This document shows, in pieces, positions 7,019 through 16,074 of a DNA stretch of 64,000 bases (positions are counted from its first letter, which is position 1; the number at the start of each line of letters is the position of its first letter). Position numbers and translations under genes: made by a program. Below the pieces are notes generated by a model that worked only from the letters and a program-made list of their open reading frames with translations, had not been told where the DNA came from and searched no databases. Origin of the DNA: Saprospiraceae bacterium (GTDB taxonomy: Bacteria; Bacteroidota; Bacteroidia; Chitinophagales; Saprospiraceae); assembly GCA_028280415.1 (NCBI GenBank), contig JANQLV010000029.1, positions 124,001 through 188,000 on the forward strand. The letters run 5' to 3'.

Positions 7019-9424
7019 ATGAAACGTTTACTTCTACTTTTTACTTCGATATTATTTTTAAACTTCTCTTTCGGACAGGGAAACGCCTTAGATTTTGATG
7101 GCAGTAATGAATATGTAACGACATCGTATAGCGGCGTTACAGGAACAAATCCGAGAACGGTAGAAGCCTGGATACAAATATCTGCCAGTGGAGGGAATAC
7201 GATTTTAAGTTATGGGACAAATGGAGCCGGTGAAAAATGGTCATTCAGAGTAAGTGATGAAGAATTACTAATAGGTTCCTCTGTTGGTTTTATGCAAACT
7301 TCTGGTGCTAATGTTAATGATGGGAGTTGGCATCATGTAGCAGTAACTTGGGCAAGTGGGAATATTGAAGATGCAGTTCTTTATATAGATGCGGTCAAGC
7401 AAACTTCAATAACTGTTAGTAGTGGAAGTACTACAATTAATACAGGTATCTCGAATTTATTTATAGGACGAGATATTAGCACCGCTGGAGACTTTACAGG
7501 TACAATAGATGAAGTCAGAGTATGGAACAAAGCTTTAACGGAAAGTCAGATTCTTAGTATCTATAATAAAACCTATACCAGTGCTACCAATTTGATGAGT
7601 TGTCTGGAATTATATTACAAATTTGATGAATCTTCCGGAACATCTGCTTCAGATGATTCTGGAAACAGTAATACGGGTACTTTGACGAATATGGATGGAA
7701 GCACGGATTGGGTAGCTTCTGGTGCAGGTGTTTCTTCTCTTGCTGCGGTAGATTGTCAAACAACGACTTGGACCGGAGCTGTTGACAACAACTGGGCAAC
7801 AGCAGGAAACTGGGACTTTGGCATACCCAATGCCAATATGTTTGCATCAATTGGTGTCGGTGGAACTGTGATAATCGATGCAGTAACAAATGCTTTGGCA
7901 CAGCGAGTAACGATGTCTGGTGATTTGACCATCAATGGAGAATTAACCATTGCTAATGCCCCGACAAATGGGCTACAAATTGGGCAAAGCGGTTCACTAG
8001 TCAACAACAATACACTTAACATTAATTCATCTGGCAGTAATGGGATTGAATTCTCATCTTCCAGCAATGGGAATTCTATCAACAATACGGGTACCATTAA
8101 TATCAACAATAGTCAGGAAGAAGGGATTGAGAGCAATACCGCTCCTACGTTCTCGCTGACCAATAGTGGAACGATCAACATCACCAATACCGGGCTGGGT
8201 GGTTCTGATGGGGAAGGCTTGGACCTACGGAATACCGTGACCTTCAGCAACAGTGGCGATATCAATCTAAGCAACATCGGGGCAGGTGAAAATGGGTTAC
8301 TCTTCCTTGGCGGAAGCGGGTCATCTTTATCTAATACCGGCAATATTGTGTTATCAAATTCTCCTTCAGCGCTGGCGTTTATCAACTTTGACAATTCTGT
8401 GGATTTTCAAAATTCCGGAACATTACGGTGCGAAAACGAGATCACTTATACCTCTGGCAGTAGTGCTGGTGCAGTGATTAATCAGTCTGGTGGATTCATC
8501 CAAGGTCTCGGTACTATCATACCTTCGGCCTTTAGCAATGCAGGAGGTACCCTGTCACCGGGGCTTTCACCGGGCATTCTGGCTTTTGATGCCAGTGAGG
8601 ATTTTAGCAACGCTATTCTTAATATCGAAATAAATGGTACAGCGGGTGCTGGTATAGTGGGCGGTCACGACCAAATCACAGTAAATGGAACCCCAAGCCT
8701 TGGCGGTACCGCCGTATTAAATGTGACCAATGGTTATACTCCTACCAATGGTGACGAAGTGGTGATTTTGGACGGTACCAGCAACGTCAGTGGCATTTTC
8801 TCTGGCTCTTCCGCTCTCAATGGCTGGTTCATCAACTACAATACGCCTAATGCTGGAGATATAACCCTTTCTTTTGGTGCTATACTCCCTGTGGAGTTAT
8901 TAAGCTTTTCAGCAAAGCAAAAAGAAGGCAAAGTCCTCCTTGATTGGCATACCTCCTCCGAATTGAACAACGAAGGTTTTGAGATCGAACGCAGTACTGA
9001 TGGACGAGTGTGGGAGCTCCTTGGCTTTTTGAATGGGCACGGTACTACGCTGGATGAGCAATTCTATGCTTTCATTGATGAGAAGCCTGCCAGAGGCATC
9101 AACTACTACCGCCTGCGACAGATGGATTTCGACGGGACCTGGGAATTTTCCGAAGTCGTGAGTGTGCAGTATCTTCAGGGTGAATCCTCCGAATTATTGG
9201 TTTTTCCCAACCCTATCGACAATGGAGCCTTGACGATTCAATTTCCCACGGAAATGGATCAGGCGACTTTGACTCTTTTTGGATCTGCCGGGCAAATCAT
9301 TGATCGAAGAATGGTGAATGGAGAACAAGCATTTATGGATTTCTCCAATTATCCAAAAGGGCTGTATTTGATTCAGTTGGAAAAGGGAAACGCCCGTTGG
9401 CAGGAACGGCTAAGTGTTCAGTAA
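7019..9424 (+). CDS. T9SS-secreted LamG-domain protein with beta-helix-like middle region
   Basis: 801 residues. Signal peptide (MKRLLLLFTSILFLNFSFGQ, cleavage after FGQ). Residues about 22-200 form a LamG/concanavalin A-like domain (ALDFDGSNEYV, VEAWIQIS, GSWHHVAVTW, LFIGRDIS, GTIDEVRVWNKALTESQI). Residues about 250-510 repeat short units of the type LTNSGTINITNT, SNTGNIVLSN and end in GTLSPGLSPGILAF, typical of parallel beta-helix and autotransporter-passenger regions. Then a Fn3-like module beginning PVELLSFSAK with YYRLRQMDFDG, and a T9SS type A sorting domain (VFPNPIDNGALTIQF ... SNYPKGLYLIQLEKG). Expected on the cell surface or released; probable adhesin or glycan-binding protein. The same Fn3-like module occurs in the protein at 54841. 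Substrate unknown. Confidence 0.88.
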   Translation: MKRLLLLFTSILFLNFSFGQGNALDFDGSNEYVTTSYSGVTGTNPRTVEAWIQISASGGNTILSYGTNGAGEKWSFRVSDEELLIGSSVGFMQTSGANVNDGSWHHVAVTWASGNIEDAVLYIDAVKQTSITVSSGSTTINTGISNLFIGRDISTAGDFTGTIDEVRVWNKALTESQILSIYNKTYTSATNLMSCLELYYKFDESSGTSASDDSGNSNTGTLTNMDGSTDWVASGAGVSSLAAVDCQTTTWTGAVDNNWATAGNWDFGIPNANMFASIGVGGTVIIDAVTNALAQRVTMSGDLTINGELTIANAPTNGLQIGQSGSLVNNNTLNINSSGSNGIEFSSSSNGNSINNTGTININNSQEEGIESNTAPTFSLTNSGTINITNTGLGGSDGEGLDLRNTVTFSNSGDINLSNIGAGENGLLFLGGSGSSLSNTGNIVLSNSPSALAFINFDNSVDFQNSGTLRCENEITYTSGSSAGAVINQSGGFIQGLGTIIPSAFSNAGGTLSPGLSPGILAFDASEDFSNAILNIEINGTAGAGIVGGHDQITVNGTPSLGGTAVLNVTNGYTPTNGDEVVILDGTSNVSGIFSGSSALNGWFINYNTPNAGDITLSFGAILPVELLSFSAKQKEGKVLLDWHTSSELNNEGFEIERSTDGRVWELLGFLNGHGTTLDEQFYAFIDEKPARGINYYRLRQMDFDGTWEFSEVVSVQYLQGESSELLVFPNPIDNGALTIQFPTEMDQATLTLFGSAGQIIDRRMVNGEQAFMDFSNYPKGLYLIQLEKGNARWQERLSVQ

Positions 9425-9651
9425 AGGAAAATTATTAATTTATTGTTCTCAAGTTTAAAGGTGATACAAATTTGCTTTAGACCAAATCGTCTATTGCTAT
9501 AAAATTAAGACATGCTCCAATCATTGATTGTAAGCCTCTTGCAGTGTTCTTGAGTAATTAAAAATCGATCATTTATAAATTAATGATGCCCTATGACTTA
9601 CTTTAATCTGCTATCTTGGTAGGATTTGCCAGAGATAGGTCCATAATACAT

Positions 9652-9683
9652 ATTGCATTATGTAATAAAAAACCGTATATTTG
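9652..9683 (+). promoter_or_regulatory. Promoter of the rimP-nusA operon
   Basis: ATTG (9652-9655), 20-bp spacer, TATATTTG (9676-9683), matching the Bacteroidota consensus TTTG-N19-21-TAnnTTTG with one mismatch. Transcription should start near 9690, giving a leader of about 70 nt. Confidence 0.75.
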
Positions 9684-9706
9684 TGGCAACTTTCTAACTA
9701 ATCGGA

Positions 9707-9736
9707 GAGGGAACAGGTAAAAGTTCCCTCTTTTTA
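9707..9736 (+). terminator. Terminator-like hairpin in the rimP leader (candidate attenuator)
   Basis: GAGGGAAC (9707-9714), 8-nt loop, GTTCCCTC (9723-9730), then TTTTTATTTTT. A perfect 8-bp stem plus an A-T pair with a T-tract is a standard intrinsic terminator, yet it sits about 17 nt into the transcript and 25-30 bp before the rimP start, downstream of the promoter. Confidence 0.75.
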
Positions 9737-9760
9737 TTTTTATCAACTGATGTAAGCCGG

Positions 9761-10234
9761 ATGTCGATAAGCGAACAAATTACAGGGCTTCTGGATAAGA
9801 AGTTTGAAGAAGAAGGTTTTCGTGATTGCTTTTTGGTAGATATTAACCAGAATAACACAAAACTTGAAATCTTTATCGATAGCGATTCTAATATTACTTT
9901 CGAAAAATGTAGAAAAATCAGCCGTTATCTGGAACAGTTCATTGATGAAAACGGATGGTTAGGCGAAAAATATATTCTGGAAGTTTCTTCTCCGGGAATT
10001 GGCAGGCCCTTGATTTTTAAAAGGCAATATGTGAAGAACATCGGTAGAAAGCTGGAGGTTAAACTGAAAGAAGGAGGCAAACAAACGGGAATATTGATCG
10101 CAGTGCATGATGATAATGTGCATCTTGAAGAAAAAGTGCGCGTAAAAGAAGGCAAGAAAAAAGTCAATAAAATCCTAACACACGAAATACTTTTTAATAA
10201 TATAGAAAAAGCAATTGTGAAAATAACGTTTTAA
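9761..10234 (+). CDS. rimP: Ribosome maturation factor RimP
   Basis: 157 residues, normal length. Binds the 30S subunit and helps late assembly of its head. N-terminal alpha/beta domain (LLDKKFEEEGFRDCFLVDINQNNTKLEI) and the signature block CRKISRYLEQF ... YILEVSSPGIGRPL near residues 47-85, then a C-terminal SH3-like barrel (VKNIGRKLEVKLKEG, KKVNKILTHEILFNNIEKA). First gene of the conserved rimP-nusA-infB cluster; nusA follows after 78 bp. Translation begins at ATG without a Shine-Dalgarno, usual here. Confidence 0.95.
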   Translation: MSISEQITGLLDKKFEEEGFRDCFLVDINQNNTKLEIFIDSDSNITFEKCRKISRYLEQFIDENGWLGEKYILEVSSPGIGRPLIFKRQYVKNIGRKLEVKLKEGGKQTGILIAVHDDNVHLEEKVRVKEGKKKVNKILTHEILFNNIEKAIVKITF

Positions 10235-10312
10235 CTCAATTGTAATTTTTAAAATAGTTCGGGGAGTTGAAAATCTGATCTCCCGGCATTATAATTTTAA
10301 ATTCTAAAAGTC

Positions 10313-11551
10313 ATGATGAACTTAGTTGAAACTTTCTCAGACTTTAAATCAGGGAAAAATATCGACAGACCTACTATGGTCCGTGTCTTGGAAGATGTAT
10401 TTAGAACCCTTATTCGTAAAAAGTTTGGGTCTGATGAAAATTTTGATGTAATTGTAAATACTACTAAAGGAGATCTTGAATTGTGGAGAGTACGGGAAAT
10501 TGTACCCGATGGCGAGGTGCTGGATGATCGAAGTCAGGTATCTATTTCCGAAGCCTTGAGTATTGATGAGGATTATGAAATTGGAGAAGAGTGTTATGAA
10601 CAACTACATCTTGAAGATTTCGGGCGTCGTTCGATTATGGCCGCTCGTCAGACCTTGATTTCCAGAATTATGGAACTGGAAAAAGATGACGTTTATAAAC
10701 GTTATGTCGATCGGGTAGGTGATATTGTTGTTGGCGAGGTGCATCAAATATTGAAAAGAGAAATATTGGTTATTGATGATGCAACGGGTAATGAGCTGAT
10801 CATGCCGCGGAATGAAATGATCAAAGGAGACTTTTTTAGAAAAGGAGACATGGTCAGAGGAGTGATCCGTAAAGTGGAAATGAAAAATAATACACCGGTA
10901 GTAATCGTATCTCGTACCGATAATGTTTTCCTTGAAAAATTATTGGAGCAGGAAGTACCGGAAATTGAAGATGGCTTGATTACAGTTAGAAAGATTTGCC
11001 GGATGCCCGGGGAACGTGCCAAGGTTGCAGTAGAATCTTATGATGACCGGATCGATCCGGTAGGAGCATGTGTCGGGATGAAAGGATCACGTATTCACGG
11101 GATCGTGAGAGAGTTGAAAAATGAAAATATTGATATCGTTAATTTTACTAATAACCATTCCCTGTTTATACAGCGTTCATTAACCCCTGCTAAAGTGAGC
11201 TCGATTGATCTGGATATGGAAGGAATGAGAGCGGCAGTTTATCTCGAACCGGATCAGGTTTCTTTAGCGATTGGAAAAGGTGGAACGAATATTAAATTGG
11301 CTTCTAAACTGACCGGCTTCGAAATCGATGTCTTTAGGAATAATGATGAAATGGAAATTGACGATGTCGATTTGGAAGAATTTGCAGATGAAATCGATGG
11401 CTGGATCATTGATGCGCTCAAGAATATTGGATGTGACTCTGCAAGAAGTGTGCTTGAATTGAGCAGGGAGGAACTGGTTCGTCGTACAGATTTGGAAGAC
11501 GAGACGATTGAGGAAGTATTGAAAGTACTTCGATCAGAGTTTGAGGATTAA
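10313..11551 (+). CDS. nusA: Transcription termination/antitermination factor NusA
   Basis: 412 residues, the short form without the second acidic repeat pair of gamma-proteobacteria. Binds RNA polymerase and RNA, promoting pausing, termination and antitermination. N-terminal RNAP-binding domain (about 1-125), S1 domain (about 130-200, GDIVVGEVHQILKREILVID), KH1 (REIVPEIEDGLI-like region to VAVESYDDRIDPVGACVGMKGSRI near 250-270) and KH2 (AVYLEPDQVSLAIGKGGTNIKLASKL near 310-335), then a helix-hairpin-helix tail (LKNIGCDSARSVLELSREEL). ATG codons at 10313 and 10316 are both possible. The leader hairpin upstream of rimP would be a natural site for NusA autoregulation; that is an inference. Confidence 0.96.
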   Translation: MMNLVETFSDFKSGKNIDRPTMVRVLEDVFRTLIRKKFGSDENFDVIVNTTKGDLELWRVREIVPDGEVLDDRSQVSISEALSIDEDYEIGEECYEQLHLEDFGRRSIMAARQTLISRIMELEKDDVYKRYVDRVGDIVVGEVHQILKREILVIDDATGNELIMPRNEMIKGDFFRKGDMVRGVIRKVEMKNNTPVVIVSRTDNVFLEKLLEQEVPEIEDGLITVRKICRMPGERAKVAVESYDDRIDPVGACVGMKGSRIHGIVRELKNENIDIVNFTNNHSLFIQRSLTPAKVSSIDLDMEGMRAAVYLEPDQVSLAIGKGGTNIKLASKLTGFEIDVFRNNDEMEIDDVDLEEFADEIDGWIIDALKNIGCDSARSVLELSREELVRRTDLEDETIEEVLKVLRSEFED

Positions 11552-11564
11552 TTAATCTTAAAAT

Positions 11565-11625
11565 AACATAGTAGGTAAAGGCTTTCTTTTGGGTTCTGTT
11601 TTTCTTTGTCTACTATGTTTTTTGC
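11565..11625 (+). terminator. Terminator after nusA
   Basis: AACATAGTAG (11565-11574) pairs perfectly with CTACTATGTT (11610-11619), a 35-nt pyrimidine-rich loop, followed by a T-run. It lies 14 bp after the nusA stop and would reduce read-through into infB. Confidence 0.55.
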
Positions 11626-11708
11626 TTCATTTTTAATGAAAAGGAACTAAAAACGGCTTTTTCCGCATTAATTGATTTGTTTTTTATGCGAATGAGGTAG
11701 TTTTCCCT

Positions 11709-11716
11709 TAAATTTG
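11709..11716 (+). promoter_or_regulatory. -7 element of a probable internal promoter for infB
   Basis: TAAATTTG matches TAnnTTTG and is followed by CGGCAAATTTC, close to the TGGCAACTTTC that follows the rimP -7. No TTG sits at 19-21 bp upstream; the nearest TTTG is 29 bp away. Confidence 0.45.
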
Positions 11717-11726
11717 CGGCAAATTT

Positions 11727-11750
11727 CCAGGAATATAATTTTCCTGGTTT
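11727..11750 (+). promoter_or_regulatory. Leader hairpin upstream of infB
   Basis: CCAGGAA (11727-11733), 7-nt loop, TTCCTGG (11741-11747), then TTTGAC. The T-run is short, so it is a weak terminator or a structured leader element; position relative to the -7 mirrors that in the rimP leader. Confidence 0.45.
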
Positions 11751-11889
11751 GACAAAATGCTTTTTTGATGAGTTTTATTTTTTCACAAAACTGTTGACCT
11801 AGTTATGTAAACCAAATAGAATGTAAATCTCTTATCGGAAAGCTTTTGTCTATCACGAATTTTAAACAGACGGATACTAAAATTATAGA

Positions 11890-14787
11890 ATGGCAAAACG
11901 TCTTATTAAGATAGCAAAAGAATTAAACGTAGGTACATCGACTATCGTTGACTTTCTCGTTGATAACGGATTCGATATCGAAAACAAACCTACAGCAAAG
12001 GTTTCCGATGAAATGATTGCGGAACTTACCAAAGAGTTCCAGGGGTCAATGAACATCAAACAAGAGGCAGATCAGCTTATTATCGGCGTACGCCCTGCTA
12101 CCAAAAAAGAAGCTGACGAAAAACCTGTTGCTCCTCCCCTTGTAGAAAGCCCTCCCAAACCTGAGCCTGAACCTGAGCCAGTAATTAATGCGCCTACCCC
12201 TGAGCCCGAACCTGAACCAGAAGTAGTTGAGGAAGTGGAAGAAGTGAGTCCTGAAATTGAAGCGTCTGCAGAGGAAGAACCGGCACCTAAAGTAGGGTTG
12301 ACAATCAAGGGTAAGATCGATCTTGAAGAACTTAATAAGCCGAAAAAGAAAAAGGAAGAAGTTGTAGAGGAAGAGATCGTAGAAGAACCCGAGCCAGAGG
12401 TCGTAGAAGAACCAAAAGCTGTAGAAGAGCCTAAAGAAGAAGCTGCACCAGTAAAAGAGGAAGCTAAAGCAGATGAAGAAGAAGAAACGCCTGCACCGGC
12501 TGTTGACTACACCGTTGATCAGACAGATAAGAAGGATATGGTGCGCGCGGAAACACCTCAATTGAAAGGCTTGAAGATTCTTGGTAAAATTGATACCGAT
12601 AAACTTAAAAAGCCGAAGAAAAAGAAAAAAACAGAGCAACCAAGCAAACCTGCGAAAAGTACTCCCGGCCCGAGTAAAACAGATCCTCCGAAAACGGATT
12701 CCAAAAGTACCAAAAGTACCAAGAGTACCGGTACTGGCAGAGAGGACGATGCGCCCAAAAGACGTAAACGAAGAAGGAAAAAAGTCTCGATAGGGGATGC
12801 TCCCAATCAACGTCAAAGGCATGGGCAAAACCGTCGGGGCGGTAAAAAAGAGGAAGTGAAAGAGGTTAGCCAAAAGGAAATTGATGAAAAGATCAAACAG
12901 ACTATGGCCCGACTTTCCGGAGGAGGAAAGAAAAAACGTCAGAAACTAAGAAGAGACAACCGGGATCGCCACCGCGAAAAGCAGGAAATGATAGAAGCTG
13001 AAAAGGAAACCGGCAAACTACAACTCACAGAGTTTATTTCGGTTTCCGAACTGGCGAGTTTGATGGATGTTGGAGTTACCCAGGTTATTACTACCTGTAT
13101 GAATCTCGGTGTTATTGTATCCATCAATCAGCGACTGGATGCAGAGATTATTGAGCTTGTAGCGGAAGAGTTTGGACATGAAGTAGAATTTATCAGTGCC
13201 GAAGAACAACTCGATGACGAAGATGAAATAATCGATGATCCGGATTCTTTGGAGTCACGAGCGCCTATCGTCACCGTGATGGGGCACGTTGATCATGGTA
13301 AAACTTCCTTACTGGATTATATCCGTAATGCGAATGTTGCAGATGGTGAGGCCGGAGGTATTACCCAACATATTGGAGCCTATGAGGTCTATGTGGGAGA
13401 AAACAAGAAAAGAATAACTTTCCTGGATACACCGGGACACGAAGCATTTACCGCGATGCGGGCCAGAGGAGCCAAAGTAACGGATGTTGCGGTGATTATT
13501 ATTTCGGCGGATGACAATATCATGCCTCAAACCAAAGAGGCAATTAGTCACGCTCAGGCAGCTGGTGTACCCATCGTTTTTGCAATCAATAAAATTGATA
13601 AAGAAGGAGCTCAACCGGAGCGTATCAAACAGGAGCTTGCCAGTATGAACCTGCTGGTAGAAGACTGGGGTGGCGAATACCAATCTCAGGATATCTCGGC
13701 TAAAAATGGTACTAATGTGGATGAGCTATTGGAAAAAATATTACTCCAGGCAGAACTGCTTGAACTAAAGGCAAATCCGGATCGCCCGGCAGTAGGGACC
13801 ATTATTGAAGCATCTCTGGATAAAGGACGTGGATTCGTGACCAAGATATTGGTTCAGACCGGAACGCTGAAAGTAGGAGATCCAATGGTAGCCGGAGAGT
13901 ATTCCGGAAAAGTGAAGGCGATGTTCAACGAAAGAGGAAAGAAGGTAAAAGAAGCAGGTCCTTCTACACCGGTACTGGTACTGGGATTGAGTGGAGCGCC
14001 GCAAGCAGGTGAAAAATTCAAAGTAACTGAATCCGAGCCTGAAGCTCGACAAATTGCATCTAAAAGAGCGCAAATTACCCGGGAACAAACCAACCGTGCC
14101 AGTAAGCGGATCAGTCTTGATGAAATTGGTCGTCGTCTCGCGCTCGGTACATTTAAAGAGCTTAATCTGATCGTTAAAGGGGATGTGGATGGTTCTATCG
14201 AAGCACTTTCGGACTCTCTGATTAAATTATCAATCGAAACGGTTCAGGTGAATGTGATTCACAAAGCGGTAGGACAGATCATTGAATCGGATGTACTTTT
14301 AGCTTCGGCTTCCGATGCGATCATTATTGGTTTCCAGGTAAGACCTTCCTTGGGAGCGAGGAAGCTGGCCGAGCGTGAAGGCGTTCAGATTAAAGGCTAT
14401 TCTATTATCTACGAAGCAATCGAGGAAGTCAAAATGGCTATTGAAGGTATGTTGGAACCTACCAAAGAAGAGAAAGTTATTGCGCAGGTCAAAGTACAGG
14501 AAACGTATAAAATTTCCAAGGTTGGAACCATTGCAGGATGTATCGTTGAAGAAGGAAAAATCACTAGAAATGCCAAGGTTAGAATTATCCGAAATGGTAT
14601 TGTAATTTACCCAACCAAAGAAGGTGCTGTTGGAGAAATTAGCTCTCTCAAACGGTTTAAGGATGATGTCAAAGAAGTACGTAATGGCCTGGAATGCGGG
14701 ATTAGTATCAAAAATTTCAACGATATTAAAGTAGATGATGTGATCGAAGCTTATGAAGTAGTAGAAGTAAAACAAACGTACGATTAA
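11890..14787 (+). CDS. infB: Translation initiation factor IF-2
   Basis: 965 residues. GTPase that places initiator tRNA on the 30S subunit and promotes subunit joining. N-terminal IF2_N domain ([23 protein letters not shown]), then about 330 residues of low-complexity E/P/K-rich linker containing two copies of a GKIDxxxLxKPKKKK motif (near residues 140 and 238) and an STKSTKST run. A second IF2_N-like domain follows ([22 protein letters not shown]), then the G domain: GHVDHGKTS near 465-473, [12 protein letters not shown], and domains II-IV. Length matches Bacteroidota IF-2. Probably has its own promoter and is also reached from rimP-nusA. Confidence 0.97.
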   Translation: MAKRLIKIAKELNVGTSTIVDFLVDNGFDIENKPTAKVSDEMIAELTKEFQGSMNIKQEADQLIIGVRPATKKEADEKPVAPPLVESPPKPEPEPEPVINAPTPEPEPEPEVVEEVEEVSPEIEASAEEEPAPKVGLTIKGKIDLEELNKPKKKKEEVVEEEIVEEPEPEVVEEPKAVEEPKEEAAPVKEEAKADEEEETPAPAVDYTVDQTDKKDMVRAETPQLKGLKILGKIDTDKLKKPKKKKKTEQPSKPAKSTPGPSKTDPPKTDSKSTKSTKSTGTGREDDAPKRRKRRRKKVSIGDAPNQRQRHGQNRRGGKKEEVKEVSQKEIDEKIKQTMARLSGGGKKKRQKLRRDNRDRHREKQEMIEAEKETGKLQLTEFISVSELASLMDVGVTQVITTCMNLGVIVSINQRLDAEIIELVAEEFGHEVEFISAEEQLDDEDEIIDDPDSLESRAPIVTVMGHVDHGKTSLLDYIRNANVADGEAGGITQHIGAYEVYVGENKKRITFLDTPGHEAFTAMRARGAKVTDVAVIIISADDNIMPQTKEAISHAQAAGVPIVFAINKIDKEGAQPERIKQELASMNLLVEDWGGEYQSQDISAKNGTNVDELLEKILLQAELLELKANPDRPAVGTIIEASLDKGRGFVTKILVQTGTLKVGDPMVAGEYSGKVKAMFNERGKKVKEAGPSTPVLVLGLSGAPQAGEKFKVTESEPEARQIASKRAQITREQTNRASKRISLDEIGRRLALGTFKELNLIVKGDVDGSIEALSDSLIKLSIETVQVNVIHKAVGQIIESDVLLASASDAIIIGFQVRPSLGARKLAEREGVQIKGYSIIYEAIEEVKMAIEGMLEPTKEEKVIAQVKVQETYKISKVGTIAGCIVEEGKITRNAKVRIIRNGIVIYPTKEGAVGEISSLKRFKDDVKEVRNGLECGISIKNFNDIKVDDVIEAYEVVEVKQTYD

Positions 14788-14812
14788 GCAACTTCATTGC
14801 TTGTAAAATAGC

Positions 14813-14853
14813 CTGGGCTTCTTGCTGAGAACTTCTCCAAGAAGCCCAGCTTG
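14813..14853 (+). terminator. Terminator after infB
   Basis: CTGGGCTTCTTG (14813-14824) pairs perfectly with CAAGAAGCCCAG (14838-14849), 12 bp with a 13-nt loop, then CTTGTTTT. Closes the rimP-nusA-infB unit. Confidence 0.8.
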
Positions 14854-14900
14854 TTTTCAGAATTATCTTTTTCCCAATAAAACTATTTCCTTAAAAAACT

Positions 14901-15338
14901 ATGAAATTCCATTCTGAGGTTACCATCAATCGCCCGGTAAAAGAGGTTTACCGTTTTACGGTTAGTCATAAAAACCTGAGCAAATGGATTGATGGATTCG
15001 AAGCCTATCGCGCTGTCAAAGGGCGTAATCGTAGTAAAGGAAGTAAAGCCATACATGTGTACAAGGATGCAGCTGGAAAGCTGGAGGTAAACGAAGAAGT
15101 GCTTGATCTGATCCCGGAGAAATCTTTTGTGACTAAACTGAGTCATAAAAATATGGATACCCGCCTGGAGTTTCGCTTTCTGGATCAGGGGAATAGGACT
15201 AAAATAATTGCTGATGCCAATGTCCGGTTAAAACCTCCGATTTTCAATCTTTTTTCCTTTTTTATGAAAAGTCGAATGAAAGAACAACAGCAAGCTGACC
15301 TGCGCCGACTCAAACACCTTCTCGAAGCTTCCAAATGA
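14901..15338 (+). CDS. SRPBCC-family protein (START/polyketide-cyclase-like)
   Basis: 145 residues. The pattern EVTINRPVKEVYRFTVSHKNLSKWIDGFE at the start and the strand-rich middle (SKAIHVYKDAAGKLEVNEEV, TRLEFRFLDQGNRTKIIADANV) with a C-terminal amphipathic helix (MKEQQQADLRRLKHLLEA) fit the SRPBCC hydrophobic-cavity fold. Such proteins bind lipids or small hydrophobic ligands; no catalytic residue can be assigned. No signal peptide, so cytoplasmic. Lies after the infB terminator and convergent with the response regulator gene; probably monocistronic. Confidence 0.8.
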   Translation: MKFHSEVTINRPVKEVYRFTVSHKNLSKWIDGFEAYRAVKGRNRSKGSKAIHVYKDAAGKLEVNEEVLDLIPEKSFVTKLSHKNMDTRLEFRFLDQGNRTKIIADANVRLKPPIFNLFSFFMKSRMKEQQQADLRRLKHLLEASK

Positions 15339-15369
15339 GCACATTACCTTTCGGCTTGAGGCTCTTCAT

Positions 15370-16074
15370 CTATTCCTCTACGACAAAATGATATCCGAAA
15401 CCTTTTAGTGTTACAATTTCCAGATTATTGTCATGCTTTAGGTATGCTCTGATCTTTTTGATATATACATCCATATTGCGTGAATTAAAAATGGAATCGT
15501 CACCCCAAACTTTCAAAAGGATATCTTTCCTGCTGATAGTTTGATTTTTGTGGTTGGCAAATATTTTTAGTAATTGTGTTTCGCGATTAGATAGTTTGCG
15601 AACCTCATCCTGCAAACGCAATTCAAATTTATTGGGATAAAAATGATAACTGCCAAGGCTAATAATTGAATCGCTACCATTAGCATTTTCCTTAATGCCT
15701 TGCTTGGATAGTTTTAAGATATTGTTGATTCTGATGATCAACTCTTCCATACTAAAAGGCTTTTTAATATAATCGTTCCCTCCCGAGTCAAATCCTTTGA
15801 TAATATCCTGTAACTGATTTTTTGCAGTCAGATAAATAATAGGAAGGTCTGGTTGCCGGCTGCGGATTTCCTGACCAACGGTGAAACCATCTTTCTTGGG
15901 TAACATCACATCCAGCACACAGATATGCGGTTGAAAATCCTCGACTATGGGTAAGACGTTTAATCCATCCATTAACATTTTGACTTCAAAGTCTCTGCTT
16001 TCCAGACTTTCTTTGACGATCTTACCCAGGTAAAGTTCGTCTTCTACATATAATATTTTTGTCTTACTACTCAT
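15370..16074 (-). CDS. OmpR/PhoB-family response regulator
   Basis: 234 residues from the ATG at 16074, whose first eight bases (ATGAGTAG) contain the stop of the sensor kinase gene; this overlap is the reason for choosing that start over the longer frame. Receiver domain with acidic pair E11/D12, phospho-acceptor D55 in VLDVMLP, Thr in IYLTAKN, and Lys in IKKPF. C-terminal winged helix (LSNRETQLLKIFANHKNQTISRKDIL ... YIKKIRAYLKHD ... GYHF). Translationally coupled to the kinase. It most plausibly controls the divergent GLPGLI/receptor pair, by position only. Confidence 0.93.
   Translation of the reverse strand: MSSKTKILYVEDELYLGKIVKESLESRDFEVKMLMDGLNVLPIVEDFQPHICVLDVMLPKKDGFTVGQEIRSRQPDLPIIYLTAKNQLQDIIKGFDSGGNDYIKKPFSMEELIIRINNILKLSKQGIKENANGSDSIISLGSYHFYPNKFELRLQDEVRKLSNRETQLLKIFANHKNQTISRKDILLKVWGDDSIFNSRNMDVYIKKIRAYLKHDNNLEIVTLKGFGYHFVVEE

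Larger units (their letters stand above)
9425..9760. other. 336-bp region before rimP
   Basis: The first 220 bp shows no ORF, RNA gene or obvious terminator for the T9SS gene. The last 110 bp carries the rimP operon promoter (9652-9683) and leader hairpin (9707-9730), listed separately. Confidence 0.6.
11552..11889. other. 338-bp nusA-infB spacer
   Basis: Unusually long gap inside a normally compact operon. It holds the nusA terminator, a -7-like element TAAATTTG (11709-11716) and a hairpin at 11727-11747. No ORF. Confidence 0.6.

Noticed and set aside
7584-8394. Three minus-strand frames inside the LamG/T9SS gene
   Set aside because: They overlap a clear coding frame with a signal peptide and sorting domain; translations show no domain and arise from the repetitive composition.
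10256-10290. GGGAG/CTCCC hairpin between rimP and nusA
   Set aside because: Only five pairs with no T-tract; not distinguishable from chance.
12046-12873. 275-residue open frame on the minus strand inside infB
   Set aside because: Antisense of the low-complexity E/P/K-rich linker, giving Phe-rich text with no domain; a composition artefact.
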